From: Methylobacterium sp. Leaf125
GTDB lineage: Bacteria > Pseudomonadota > Alphaproteobacteria > Rhizobiales > Beijerinckiaceae
Direction of reading: 5' to 3'
NCBI RefSeq assembly: GCF_001423085.1
Contig: NZ_LMNU01000034.1
Location: 186,001-250,000, forward strand
DNA length: 64,000 bases
The notes under the pieces are model-generated. The model worked only from the letters and a program-made list of their open reading frames with translations. It was not told where the DNA came from and did no database searches. Numbering within the stretch: the stretch's first letter is position 1; each line of letters opens with the position of its first letter. Shown piece by piece: positions 1-10,319 of the stretch. Made by a program: the position numbers and the translations under genes.

Positions 1-1695
1 GCCCGAGCAGATGACGGGCCAGCTGAGGCGTCCTTGGCCCCGGTTCAGGCGCATTCCAACCCGCAGCGTGCCGCGGACGAGCGCCTGCGGGAAAGCGAAG
101 CGCGTTATCGCCTGCTGGCCGATTACACCTCAGATCTCATCGTCCTCGACGATGCCAGCGGGCGCCACCTCTACATCTCGCCGGCGGTGACGAGCATGCT
201 CGGCTACACGGTGGAAGAGGCCAACCGCATGGGTCTGCGGACCCTCGTGCACCGGGAAGACATCGCAAACCTCACGGCCATTCTGCACGCGCTCGGTCCC
301 GAGCAGCCGACCGGATCGGTGATCTACCGGATGCGGCACCGTTCCGGCCAGGACCTTTGGGTCGAGGCCGCCTTTCGGCGAATTCAGGCCCAGGGCGAGA
401 CCCAGGTCATCCAGGCGATCCGCGACGTGACGCAGCGGCAGAGACAGGAAGCCGACCTGCACAGCGCCCGTATCGAAGCCGAAGCCGCCGTGCGCGCGAA
501 GGCGGAATTCCTGGCCACCATGAGCCACGAGCTGCGGACGCCGCTGGCGGGCATCCTCGGTGTGCACGATCTTCTGCGGGGCGATGCCAGCCTCAACCAG
601 AATCAGGCACGCCTCGTCGGTCTCGCACAGGAAGCCGGGCGCTCGCTCCTGACCATCGTGAACGACATCCTCGATGTTTCGAAGATGGAAGCAGGCCGCC
701 TCGTGATCGAGTCGCTCCCCTTCAGCCTGGTCCGGCTGATCGAGGGCTGTCGGGAACTCAGTGTCGAGATCGCACAGGGCCGCGAGGTTCGCATCGTGAC
801 CGAGATCGGACCGGACGTCCCGGACTGGGTCCTGGGCGATCCGACCCGATTGCGCCAGGTCATCCTCAATCTGATCACCAACGCCATCAAGTTCACGCCG
901 CACGGCTCCGTCACCATGCGGGCAGCCTGGAAGCCGGCTTCGGACATCGGTTCGCGGCGCCGTTCGGCCTTGCGGATCGAACTCGCGGATACGGGGATCG
1001 GCATTCCGGAGGATGCCCTGCCCCACCTGTTCGAGCGCTTTGCGCAAGCGGACGGATCGATCTCGCGCCGTTACGGCGGAACCGGTCTCGGTCTCACCAT
1101 CTGCAAGCGTCTGGTGCACCTGATGGGCGGTGAGATCGGCGCCCGGAGCCAGGTCGGCGAGGGCTCCACCTTCTGGTTCGAGGTGCCGCTGCGGCTCGCT
1201 GAGACGGAGAACGAGACCGGACGCGCACGGCTCGCCACCCTCGGCCGACCATCGCCGCAGCGCTGGCGCATCCTGCTGGCGGAAGACAATTCGATCAACC
1301 AGGAGATCATCGGAACGGTGCTGCGCCACAAGGGTCACACCGTTACGGTGGTGGATGACGGAGAGCAGGCGGTGACGGCGGCCTTCGCCGCCGAACACCC
1401 CGACCTCATCCTGATGGACGTTCAGATGCCGGGACTGGACGGTCTCGCGGCGACTCAGGTGATCCGGGCCCGGGAGCGGCGACAGGGGTCTTCTCCCATG
1501 CCGATCATTGCGCTGACCGCCAATGCGATGCCCGAGGAGATGGAGCGGTGCCGCGCCGCCGGCATGGACGCGCATGTCGCGAAGCCGATCGAGTGGCCAG
1601 TGCTGTTTGCCACCCTGGAGCGCCTCGCCGTGCGGATCGGACCAGCCGACGGTGAGGAGAGGCCCCTCTCCACGGAGGAACGCCCCGCCCCGTGA
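1..1695 (+). CDS. Hybrid sensor histidine kinase (PAS-HisKA-HATPase-REC), 5' partial
   Basis: The reading frame is open from the first base, so the gene probably starts upstream of the window; a TTG at 34 is the first possible internal start. Counting from that TTG, a PAS domain spans about residues 20-135, followed by a short coiled linker and an H-box SHELRTPL with the phospho-accepting His at 165. The ATPase part has an N-box (NLITNAIKFT), DTGIGIP and GGTGLGL. A receiver domain covers about 410-535, with the acidic pair in LLAEDN and phospho-Asp at about 462 in LMDVQMPG. There is no membrane segment in the visible part and no DNA-binding output, so it is probably an intracellular phosphorelay protein. 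Its signal and partner are unknown. Domain assignment is firm; the start is not visible. Confidence 0.93.
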   Translation, partial: ARADDGPAEASLAPVQAHSNPQRAADERLRESEARYRLLADYTSDLIVLDDASGRHLYISPAVTSMLGYTVEEANRMGLRTLVHREDIANLTAILHALGPEQPTGSVIYRMRHRSGQDLWVEAAFRRIQAQGETQVIQAIRDVTQRQRQEADLHSARIEAEAAVRAKAEFLATMSHELRTPLAGILGVHDLLRGDASLNQNQARLVGLAQEAGRSLLTIVNDILDVSKMEAGRLVIESLPFSLVRLIEGCRELSVEIAQGREVRIVTEIGPDVPDWVLGDPTRLRQVILNLITNAIKFTPHGSVTMRAAWKPASDIGSRRRSALRIELADTGIGIPEDALPHLFERFAQADGSISRRYGGTGLGLTICKRLVHLMGGEIGARSQVGEGSTFWFEVPLRLAETENETGRARLATLGRPSPQRWRILLAEDNSINQEIIGTVLRHKGHTVTVVDDGEQAVTAAFAAEHPDLILMDVQMPGLDGLAATQVIRARERRQGSSPMPIIALTANAMPEEMERCRAAGMDAHVAKPIEWPVLFATLERLAVRIGPADGEERPLSTEERPAP

Positions 1696-1735
1696 GGGGC
1701 GAGGCGTCCGAACGCGCGACGATGGTGCGTCGAGT

Positions 1736-2665
1736 CTAGTACGCGGCCGGGTCCGCGCTGTCGCTCGGCGAGGCGAATGCCTTCACCATGGCCTCGCTCA
1801 TCGGCAGGTTCAGGTTGATGCCGCGCGGCGGGATCGGCTTCGTGAACCACTTGTCGTAGAGCGCCTTGCCCTCCGGGCTCTTGTAGAGCTTGGCGGTGGC
1901 TTCGTCGGCGACGGCCTTGAAGGGCGCGTCATCTTTGCGCAGCATGATGCCGTACGGCTCGGGCTTCGACAGTGCTTCGCTGGAGATCGCGTAGGCGCCG
2001 GGATCCTTCGAGCTGGCGGCCAGGGAGGCCAGCAGCACGTCATCCATGACGAAGGCGACCGCGCGGCCGGTCTCGACCATCAGGAAGGCCTCGGCATGAT
2101 CCTTGGCCGGCAGGATGGTCAGGCCGAGGTTGCGCGCGGTGTTCGCTTCGTTGATCTGACGGATGTTGGTGGTGCCCGAGGTCGAGACCACGGTCTTGCC
2201 CTTCAGATCCTCAATCTTGTCGAGATGCGCCGACTTCTTGGCGACGAAGCGGGTGGCGGTCAGGAAGTGGGTGTTGGTGAAGGTGGCCTGCTTCTGACGA
2301 TCGGCGTTGTTCGTCGTCGAACCACACTCGAGGTCGATCGTGCCGTTGGCGATCAGTGGGATCCGGGTCGCCGAAGTCACGGGGTTCAGCTTCACCTCAA
2401 GGTTCGGAAGCTTGAGGTTCGTCTTCACGGCCTCGGCGATCTTCTGGCAGATCTCGAGGGCGTAACCGACCGGCTTCTGGTCGCCATCGAGGTAGGAGAA
2501 CGGAACCGACGCATCCCGGTAGCCGATGGTGATCGTATTCGTTTCCTTGATCTTCTTCAGGGTTCCGGTGAGCTCTTGCGCCTGGGCGCTCCCTGCCGCG
2601 AGCACCGACAGCGCAAAGCTGACGGCGACAGCTGACAGGGTGGATCTCTGGTGACACGAACGCAT
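1736..2665 (-). CDS. Orphan amino-acid ABC transporter substrate-binding protein
   Basis: A 309-aa periplasmic binding protein of the glutamate/aspartate (GltI/AatJ-like, SBP_bac_3) type. It starts with a signal peptide that ends near AQA-QE, then shows the family pattern TIGYRDASVPFSY, an IDLECGSTT box and VMDDVLLA. The ATG at 2665 was preferred over a longer upstream frame because the signal peptide begins there. No permease or ATPase gene lies next to it. A second clear paralog sits at 5169-6071 beyond a porin gene, sharing the ECGSTT, DHAE.F and EPYG.M.RKDD segments. Substrate is inferred only from family resemblance; an acidic amino acid is the best guess. It converges on the histidine kinase gene. 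Confidence 0.9.
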   Translation of the reverse strand: MRSCHQRSTLSAVAVSFALSVLAAGSAQAQELTGTLKKIKETNTITIGYRDASVPFSYLDGDQKPVGYALEICQKIAEAVKTNLKLPNLEVKLNPVTSATRIPLIANGTIDLECGSTTNNADRQKQATFTNTHFLTATRFVAKKSAHLDKIEDLKGKTVVSTSGTTNIRQINEANTARNLGLTILPAKDHAEAFLMVETGRAVAFVMDDVLLASLAASSKDPGAYAISSEALSKPEPYGIMLRKDDAPFKAVADEATAKLYKSPEGKALYDKWFTKPIPPRGINLNLPMSEAMVKAFASPSDSADPAAY

Positions 2666-2974
2666 CTGCGGGCTGACTCCGGGAGGTCGATCACGCTTCG
2701 GCGATCGACGGGACTGACCTGGGCAACGTAGCAGCGGGACGAGCCGCCGCAATCGTTGATTTCGCGCTGTCCAACCTGACAACGCTCCCGCCCCTGGCAA
2801 AGCTCGTGCCGAACGGCTCAGCTGCGGAGGTGTCGCTAATTTTTGCTTACGACAATCGGTACCCACCACGCAAAAAGGCCCGACTTTTCAGCCGGGCCAG
2901 TTCGCATATCTCGAAGGTTCGAAGTCGTGAAGACCCGGGCTCGCACGGAGCCCGGATCAAGCCGTTCCGTCGAC
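2666..2974. other. Intergenic region between binding protein and porin
   Basis: A 309-bp gap between the start of the binding-protein gene (reading left) and the stop of the porin gene. It holds the porin terminator structures near 2872-2955. The rest is presumably the promoter of the binding-protein gene, but no convincing -35/-10 pair could be picked by eye. Confidence 0.6.
2872..2898 (-). terminator. Rho-independent terminator of the porin gene
   Basis: Read on the minus strand, a GGCCCG/CGGGCC stem (2877-2882 with 2893-2898) is followed by five T. A second, stronger hairpin without a T tract (stem CCGGGCT/AGCCCGG, 2935-2941 with 2949-2955) lies between it and the porin stop. The two together probably end the highly expressed porin transcript. 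Confidence 0.75.
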
Positions 2975-4591
2975 TTAGAAGTCGCGCTGGACGCGGCCGC
3001 GGATCTGGAAGGTGTCCGCGGAGTTGACGGTGCGAACCGCAGCACCGGCGTTCACCTGAGCAGCCGTCAGAGTGCCGTTCTTGTACTGGTCCACAACACG
3101 GCCCTCCTGCAGCGCAACGCGGGTGTAGAAGCCCTCGACACCGATATCGAGGTCCTTCACCGGCGACCAGATCAAGCTGCCGCCAGCAACGAGCTGGTTG
3201 TTGTCACGCAACACTGGGCTAAGGGCAAACGAGCGGGTACCCGGGGCGCCCAGGAACGTGTTGATATTCACAGTGCCGGAGTTGCCGTAGGCCAAGGCGT
3301 TGGCTTCACGAGCGCCGCGCGCGAACCCCATCTCGCCGTAGCTGCCGAACACGGCTGAGCGCCACTCAGGCGACCAGTAGTGCAGGTAAGCAGCCGTGAC
3401 GGTCCAGCTATTTGACAGCTCGATCTTGCCCGTGAGCGGGTTCAGAGTAGCATCGGCCATGTATGGGTCGAACGAGGCACCATTGATAGTGCTCGCTGCA
3501 CGAGTGTAGCTGCCGTTGTACGAAGAGTAGCCGGTGTAAAGGGTCGCGCCCTCACCGTAGGCGCCCTGCAGGTACAGGGTGTCGCCCGGTGCGATGAAGG
3601 GCATGTTGATCTTAACGCCAGCCTGCACGGCGAAGCCGTATTCACTGGAAGCAGACGGGCCAGGACCGATAAGACCAGGAGCGAAGCCCGTTGCCGTACC
3701 AACAACGGTCGGGTTGCCGATGATGTTGCTGGTGTTCAGCTCCTTGACGGCAGCCGAGAGCTGGGCGGAGCCCCAAGCGGCGTCGTAGCGCAGCACGCCG
3801 ACAAAGTCAGGCATACGGTTGCGCTGAGAGACATCAACCGTCGAGAAAGTGGGGATACCAAGCGCATTCGTCGTGATCAGAACACGAGACGGCGCACCGA
3901 CCGTGTTCGACTCTTGCGAGTTAATCGAGTTGCGGCGAAAGGTCGGATCTTCCAGCGAGACGGTGGCCGAGAGACCGCTGTCACCGAGCTTGCTCGTGTA
4001 GGCGAGCAGGTTGGTGGACTGCAGGTCCGAGTTGGCGGTGGCGCCGGCGAACTCGAAGTCGTGGGCGTAGAAGTCGAAGAACGAGGAAGCGCGACCGGCG
4101 GTGAGGCCGGCGAACTGAATGAACGCCTTGTCAGTGTTCACGAATTGCTGGGCGCGGCCGCTCTGATCCTGACCGGTAGCACCGAAGGCGTTGCCGATGC
4201 GCTCCTGGGTTCCGGAGCGGAGGCCGCCGGTGGCGCCGGTGCGCGAGGCGAACTGGAGACGCACGAAGGCGCGCAGGGTGCCGTAGGCCGTCTGCGTGCG
4301 GGCATCGACGTTGATGCGCGCAAGTCCGATGTAACCGGTGGTGTCACCCTGCGAGCCGTTTGAGCTGCGCGCCGAGGTCGGCTGGTAGCCGACGTCTAGG
4401 CGGGCGCGACCCGAGAGACGGATGCAGGTGTCGGTGCCCGGGATGTAGAAGAAGCCGGCGCCGTAAGCGGAGCAGACGCGGACGTATTCGATCGGGACAG
4501 CCTTCTTGACCGGGAGGTCGGCTGCCTGTGCTCCGGCGACCGCAGCAAAACCTGCCGCGGAGGCGAGAAGCGAGCTCTTCAAGAGCTTCAT
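2975..4591 (-). CDS. Alphaproteobacterial porin (Omp2/Porin_2 type)
   Basis: A 538-aa outer-membrane trimeric beta-barrel porin. It has a signal peptide MKLLKSSLLASAAGFAAVAG ending at AQA-AD. The mature N-terminus contains the two-cysteine family signature (CSAYGAGFFYIPGTDTC), then many alternating aromatic strands with YSSYNG-like loops, and a terminal Phe (QRDF) as expected for BAM recognition. The ATG at 4591 is chosen over an upstream ATG (4603) because a GGAG Shine-Dalgarno sits seven bases before it and the signal peptide begins exactly there. It lies between two orphan binding-protein paralogs, so it may supply small hydrophilic solutes to the periplasm; that link is inference. Confidence 0.93.
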   Translation of the reverse strand: MKLLKSSLLASAAGFAAVAGAQAADLPVKKAVPIEYVRVCSAYGAGFFYIPGTDTCIRLSGRARLDVGYQPTSARSSNGSQGDTTGYIGLARINVDARTQTAYGTLRAFVRLQFASRTGATGGLRSGTQERIGNAFGATGQDQSGRAQQFVNTDKAFIQFAGLTAGRASSFFDFYAHDFEFAGATANSDLQSTNLLAYTSKLGDSGLSATVSLEDPTFRRNSINSQESNTVGAPSRVLITTNALGIPTFSTVDVSQRNRMPDFVGVLRYDAAWGSAQLSAAVKELNTSNIIGNPTVVGTATGFAPGLIGPGPSASSEYGFAVQAGVKINMPFIAPGDTLYLQGAYGEGATLYTGYSSYNGSYTRAASTINGASFDPYMADATLNPLTGKIELSNSWTVTAAYLHYWSPEWRSAVFGSYGEMGFARGAREANALAYGNSGTVNINTFLGAPGTRSFALSPVLRDNNQLVAGGSLIWSPVKDLDIGVEGFYTRVALQEGRVVDQYKNGTLTAAQVNAGAAVRTVNSADTFQIRGRVQRDF

Positions 4592-5168
4592 TGATATCTC
4601 CAAAAGCTTCGAGACCCGAGGGAAGGCTTACTGCGCCCGAGATCTCAGTGGATCCCGGTGTCGCGTGGCCCTTTGTTTTTAAATGACCAAGCGTTGACCG
4701 CTGGAAATTGTCTTGCTGCCCTGGCGTTGCCCCCAGCGCAGGATCACTCTGTGCGAGGCGGTTCCCGGCGGCAACTCGGAATCGTGATCGGCGTGGCGGT
4801 TCCAAGACGCTGTTGCGGCGTTGCAACGCTCCGCAGACGGCTAAGTGACTGTTTCGAGGGCAGGTTTTCAGCCTTCCCACCGTCGATCTAAGGTCGGGCC
4901 CGACGGACTAAGACAGGGGCAAGTGCTCGAAAATACGGAATAATCCGTGACCTTTGACACATTCCGACAGCGGGGAACTCGAGGAGAATTTTTCCAAAAT
5001 CCTTCGCCACGCGCCATTCTGCGAGTCATCTTGCCCGGAATGCTGCGAATTCCTGCCTAGGACGGCCCGACCGCTACGACACGCAGCCGACGCGTCCTCA
5101 CGACGCGCACCGAATCGGGCCGAGCGACGAAGGACGTGCGCGGCCGCCGCTCGAGACAGACCGGACCG
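4592..5168. other. 577-bp intergenic region upstream of the porin
   Basis: No credible gene. The part next to the porin ATG should hold its promoter and 5' leader; an AT-rich block (about 4670-4685) stands out from the GC-rich background. A short inverted repeat ACGGA-ATAA-TCCGT lies at 4935-4948. The right half is the downstream region of the second binding-protein gene, and no clear terminator was seen there. Confidence 0.5.
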
Positions 5169-6071
5169 TCAATCCTGCAGGCCGATCACCTGGAAATTGG
5201 TGTGAAGCTCATTCGACATCGGCACGTTGAGGCGGATGCCGGTCGGCAGGCGCTTGAGAAACCAGCGCTCATAGAGCCAGCGCAGCTCACGGGACTCCGC
5301 GAGGCGCTGGAAGGTCGCGGCGACAAGGCCGGCGAGTTGCGGATCATCCTTGCGGAACATCAGCCCGTAGGGCTCGAACGACAGCTTGTCCGGCAGGACC
5401 GTGTAGGCGGAGCCGTCCGGCCCCGCCGCGGCGATCAGCCCATAGAGCAGGACGTCGTCGAGACCGAGGGCATCGGCCCGTCCGTCTCGGACCATCGCGA
5501 AGGATTCGGCGTGGTCGCGCCCGGTGACCAGGGTGGCGGGGATGCTGAGACGGGCGAAAAGCGCCCGCAGGACACCCTCGTTGGTGGCGCCCGCAGTGAC
5601 CGCCACCGTCCGGCCGGCCAGATCGCGGAACGAACCGACCGGAGCACCACGCTTGACCAGGAGCTTGGTTGCGCTGAAAAAAGTCACGGGCGAGAAGGCC
5701 GCCAGCTTCCGCCGCTCGGCATTCGCCGTGGTTGAGCCGCACTCGAGGTCGATTCGGCCGGAGGTCAACGCCGCGATGCGCGTCTCCGACGTCACCGGCT
5801 CGTACACGACCTTCAGATCCTTGCGCCCGAGTTCCTTGCCGATGTCATCGGCGACCTCCAGGCAGAGGTCGAGGGCGTAGCCGACGGGCTGGCCGGAGGG
5901 GTCCTTGAAGGCGAACGGCAGGGAATTCTCTCGGTAGCCGAGACGGACGATGCCGGTCTCGCCGATCGTCTTCAGGGTACCGGAGAGAATGTCGATCGCC
6001 CATGCCGATCCGCCGCTCGCCAGCAATCCGATACTGGCCAGAGCCCCGATGATGGCGCGACGTGCTGACAT
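5169..6071 (-). CDS. Second orphan amino-acid-type substrate-binding protein
   Basis: A 300-aa paralog of the product of 1736-2665, with a signal peptide (MSARRAIIGALASIGLLASG, cleaved near AWA-ID) followed by the same landmarks: LGYRENSLPFAF, DLECGSTT, GRDHAESFAMV, LDDVLLYGL and EPYGLMFRKDD. The ATG at 6071 is preferred over an upstream start because GAGG lies six bases before it. No permease or ATPase gene is adjacent; the next gene (also minus strand) is a DctA-like symporter whose substrate class overlaps. Probably binds an acidic amino acid or related compound in the periplasm. The partner transporter must be encoded elsewhere. Confidence 0.9.
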   Translation of the reverse strand: MSARRAIIGALASIGLLASGGSAWAIDILSGTLKTIGETGIVRLGYRENSLPFAFKDPSGQPVGYALDLCLEVADDIGKELGRKDLKVVYEPVTSETRIAALTSGRIDLECGSTTANAERRKLAAFSPVTFFSATKLLVKRGAPVGSFRDLAGRTVAVTAGATNEGVLRALFARLSIPATLVTGRDHAESFAMVRDGRADALGLDDVLLYGLIAAAGPDGSAYTVLPDKLSFEPYGLMFRKDDPQLAGLVAATFQRLAESRELRWLYERWFLKRLPTGIRLNVPMSNELHTNFQVIGLQD

Positions 6072-6140
6072 ATGAGACCTCGCCACGAAGCAGTACCCGG
6101 GGCACCGAACGTCGCCGCACGACGCCCGCGCGGCCGCTTG

Positions 6141-7418
6141 CTACTCGGCCGGCTCCGGCAGCGGGCTGACGTCACGGTCCAGGCGTTGGTCGGTGAGCGT
6201 CAGCTGACCCTCCCACTTGGCCACCGCCACGGTCGCCACGCTGTTGCCCAGCACATTGGTGGCCGAGCGGCCCATATCGAGGAACTGGTCGATCCCGATG
6301 ATGAGGAGCAGCCCCGCTTCCGGAATCTGGAAGGTGGTCAGCGTCGCCGAGATGACCACGAGGGAGGCGCGGGGCACGCCCGCCATGCCCTTCGAGGTCA
6401 CCATCAGGACCAGGAGCATGGTGAGCTGCTGCCCGAGCGTCAGGGGGATGTTGTAGGCCTGAGCGATGAACATCACTGCGAACGTGCAGTACATCATCGA
6501 CCCATCGAGATTGAAGGAATAGCCCATGGGGAGCACGAACGAGGTGATCTTGTTCGGCACGCCGAAGCGCTCGAGATTGGTCAAAGTCTTCGGATAGGCC
6601 GCCTCGCTGGAGGCGGTGGAGAAGGCCAGGAGGAAGGGCTCCTTGATCAGGTCGAGCAGGCGCTTCATCGCCGATCCGACGAGGGCGAAACCGGCCAGGG
6701 CGAGGAGACACCACAGCATCGCCAGGCTGAAGTAGAACTCCAGCATGAACTTGCCGTAGGTCACGAGCACGCCGATGCCCTGGGTCGTGATCGTGGCGGC
6801 TATGGCGGCGAAGACGGCGATCGGGGCGAAGCCCATCACGTAGCCGGTGATCTTCAGCATCACATCGGCGAGCCCCTCGATCCCCTGTGCGAGCAGCTTG
6901 CCCTTCGTACCGAGGGCCGCGAGCGCGACGCCGAAGAAGATCGAGAAGACCACGATCTGAAGAATCTCGTTGTTGGCCATCGCCTCCACTGGGCTCTTGG
7001 GCACGAGATGGGTGACGAATTCCTTGAGGGAGAGTGAGGCGGCCTTGAGATTGGTGGTAGTGCCGGCATCGGGCAGCGGCAGGTTCAGGTTGTCGCCGGG
7101 CCGCAGGATGTTGACCATCACCAGGCCAAGGAGAAGCGAGCAGAGCGAGGCGCCCACGAACCAGAGCATCGCCTTGCCGCCGACGCGTCCCACCGAGGCC
7201 GTGTCGCCCATATGTGCGATGCCCACGACGAGGGTCGAGAAGACGAGCGGCGCGATGATCATCTTGATCAGGCGCAGGAAGACGTCGCTGATCAGGGCGA
7301 TGTATCCAGAGATCTCCTTGGAGGTCTGCGGGTCAGGCCAGGTGATGTTGCACAGGTAGCCGACGGCAATCCCGAGCAGCATCCCGATGAAGATGTACGT
7401 GGTGAGCCTGGACTGCAT
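6141..7418 (-). CDS. dctA: Dicarboxylate/amino acid:cation symporter (DctA-like)
   Basis: A 425-aa inner-membrane carrier of the DAACS family. Visible hallmarks are the first hydrophobic helix (TTYIFIGMLLGIAVGYL), ALISDVFLRLIKMIIAPLVF, the serine-rich re-entrant loop (AFSTASSEAAYPKTL), GYSFNLDGSMMY in the region that binds cation and substrate, and the TSKGMAGVPRAS loop. Length matches DctA/GltP members. The start MQSRLTT is chosen because the first helix begins there; the frame extends upstream without homology. Likely imports C4-dicarboxylates (succinate, malate, fumarate) or glutamate with cations; the two cannot be separated by eye. It sits downstream of eda in the same direction with a 226-bp gap and is probably separately transcribed. 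Confidence 0.9.
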   Translation of the reverse strand: MQSRLTTYIFIGMLLGIAVGYLCNITWPDPQTSKEISGYIALISDVFLRLIKMIIAPLVFSTLVVGIAHMGDTASVGRVGGKAMLWFVGASLCSLLLGLVMVNILRPGDNLNLPLPDAGTTTNLKAASLSLKEFVTHLVPKSPVEAMANNEILQIVVFSIFFGVALAALGTKGKLLAQGIEGLADVMLKITGYVMGFAPIAVFAAIAATITTQGIGVLVTYGKFMLEFYFSLAMLWCLLALAGFALVGSAMKRLLDLIKEPFLLAFSTASSEAAYPKTLTNLERFGVPNKITSFVLPMGYSFNLDGSMMYCTFAVMFIAQAYNIPLTLGQQLTMLLVLMVTSKGMAGVPRASLVVISATLTTFQIPEAGLLLIIGIDQFLDMGRSATNVLGNSVATVAVAKWEGQLTLTDQRLDRDVSPLPEPAE

Positions 7419-7644
7419 CGCTCTCCCCACCGCCGCGCCTGACGGCGCTCTGCACCGGGAACCAAGCTTTTGGTTTACCTGGAACAGGTCTGCACGAGGC
7501 ATGCCAGGCTTGAGGTCGCGTATCGGCCGGAGGCTGAAACTCTGGGCCGGAACGTCCCCCTCCAAGCGCTCGTCCGGTCAGGCTAGCCTTTTTCCGGCCG
7601 CAATCAAGCACGGCCTTCGGGAGCGTCGACCGGCCGGGAAATCG

Positions 7645-8262
7645 TCAGGCGGCCCGCAGGCGACGGGCCGCTTCGGCCGAGCGCCGGATGAGATCCGGCT
7701 CCGGAGCGCCCGGCGGTACGACCCAGCTTCCACCGACGCAGAGCACAGGCTTCAGGCCGAGCCAGTCCGGGGCGGTTGCTTCGGAGATGCCGCCGGTCGG
7801 GCAGAATCGGACCTGCCCAAAGGGACCAGCCAGCGCCTTCAGTGCCTTGATGCCGCCGGCGGCCTCGGCCGGGAAGAACTTGAACCGGTCGAGGCCGTGA
7901 TCGAGCCCGCGCATGATGTCCGCCGCATTGGCGACACCCGGCAGGTAGGGCACCCCACGCGCGAGGGCGGCGCGGGTCAGTGGATCGGTCAGGCCGGGAC
8001 TCACGATGAACTGTGCACCCGCCTCCATCGCCGCGTCGAGGTCGCGCGCGTTCAGGACCGTCCCGGCTCCCACCACGGCGCCCTCCACCCGCGACATAGC
8101 GCGGATCACATCGAGGGCCGCGGGCGTGCGCAGGGTGACCTCCAAGGCGGTCAGGCCGCCGGCCACCAAGGCCCGGGCAATCGGTTCGGCCTGAGCGAGC
8201 TCCTCCACCACCAGCACCGGGATGACGGGAACGGAGCGCATCAGGGCATCGATGGTGGTCAT
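7645..8262 (-). CDS. eda: 2-keto-3-deoxy-6-phosphogluconate aldolase
   Basis: A 205-aa class I aldolase that splits KDPG into pyruvate and glyceraldehyde-3-phosphate, the last step of the Entner-Doudoroff route; some members also act on 4-hydroxy-2-oxoglutarate. The general-base region LEVTLRTP (Glu41, Arg45), the GAGTVLN loop and the Schiff-base lysine in FKFFPAE (Lys128) are all present. ATG at 8262 has AAGGA eight bases upstream; a TTG two codons earlier is possible. It follows edd by about 32 bp on the same strand, so the pair is almost certainly co-transcribed. Confidence 0.96.
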   Translation of the reverse strand: MTTIDALMRSVPVIPVLVVEELAQAEPIARALVAGGLTALEVTLRTPAALDVIRAMSRVEGAVVGAGTVLNARDLDAAMEAGAQFIVSPGLTDPLTRAALARGVPYLPGVANAADIMRGLDHGLDRFKFFPAEAAGGIKALKALAGPFGQVRFCPTGGISEATAPDWLGLKPVLCVGGSWVVPPGAPEPDLIRRSAEAARRLRAA

Positions 8263-8294
8263 GGGCAACGTCCTTGGCAGCGAGGGCGGAGAGT

Positions 8295-10118
<1,824 letters not shown>

Positions 10119-10319
10119 GGCCAGTTCCTCCTCGAATCCGGGCGATGCCTGCTGCCGGCTCGCGCCGGCTGCGGCGCCCGGCGCCAGTATCAACCTAACG
10201 CGCCAGCGCGACAGCCGAGCGATAGCGGGGCCTGATCGCAATCCGACCCACGCGCCGTCAATGGCATCCGGGCTCCGGCCTGGCCAGTTCCGCCTGCAGG
10301 TTGCGGGCCAGGCCGTCCG

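Noticed and set aside
1686..1701. CGCCCC-GTGA-GGGGCG hairpin over the kinase stop codon
   Set aside because: No T tract follows; could be a weak attenuator but not a supported terminator.
4954..4959. TTGACA hexamer resembling a -35 box
   Set aside because: No matching -10 at the right spacing and no rightward gene follows; the next gene reads left.
4954..5205. 83-codon frame in the porin upstream gap
   Set aside because: TTG start without ribosome site, Arg-rich tail, and overlap with the end of the second binding-protein gene.
7580..7593. AGGCTAGCCT palindrome followed by T residues
   Set aside because: The T run follows on the plus strand, but both flanking genes read on the minus strand, so it does not terminate either.
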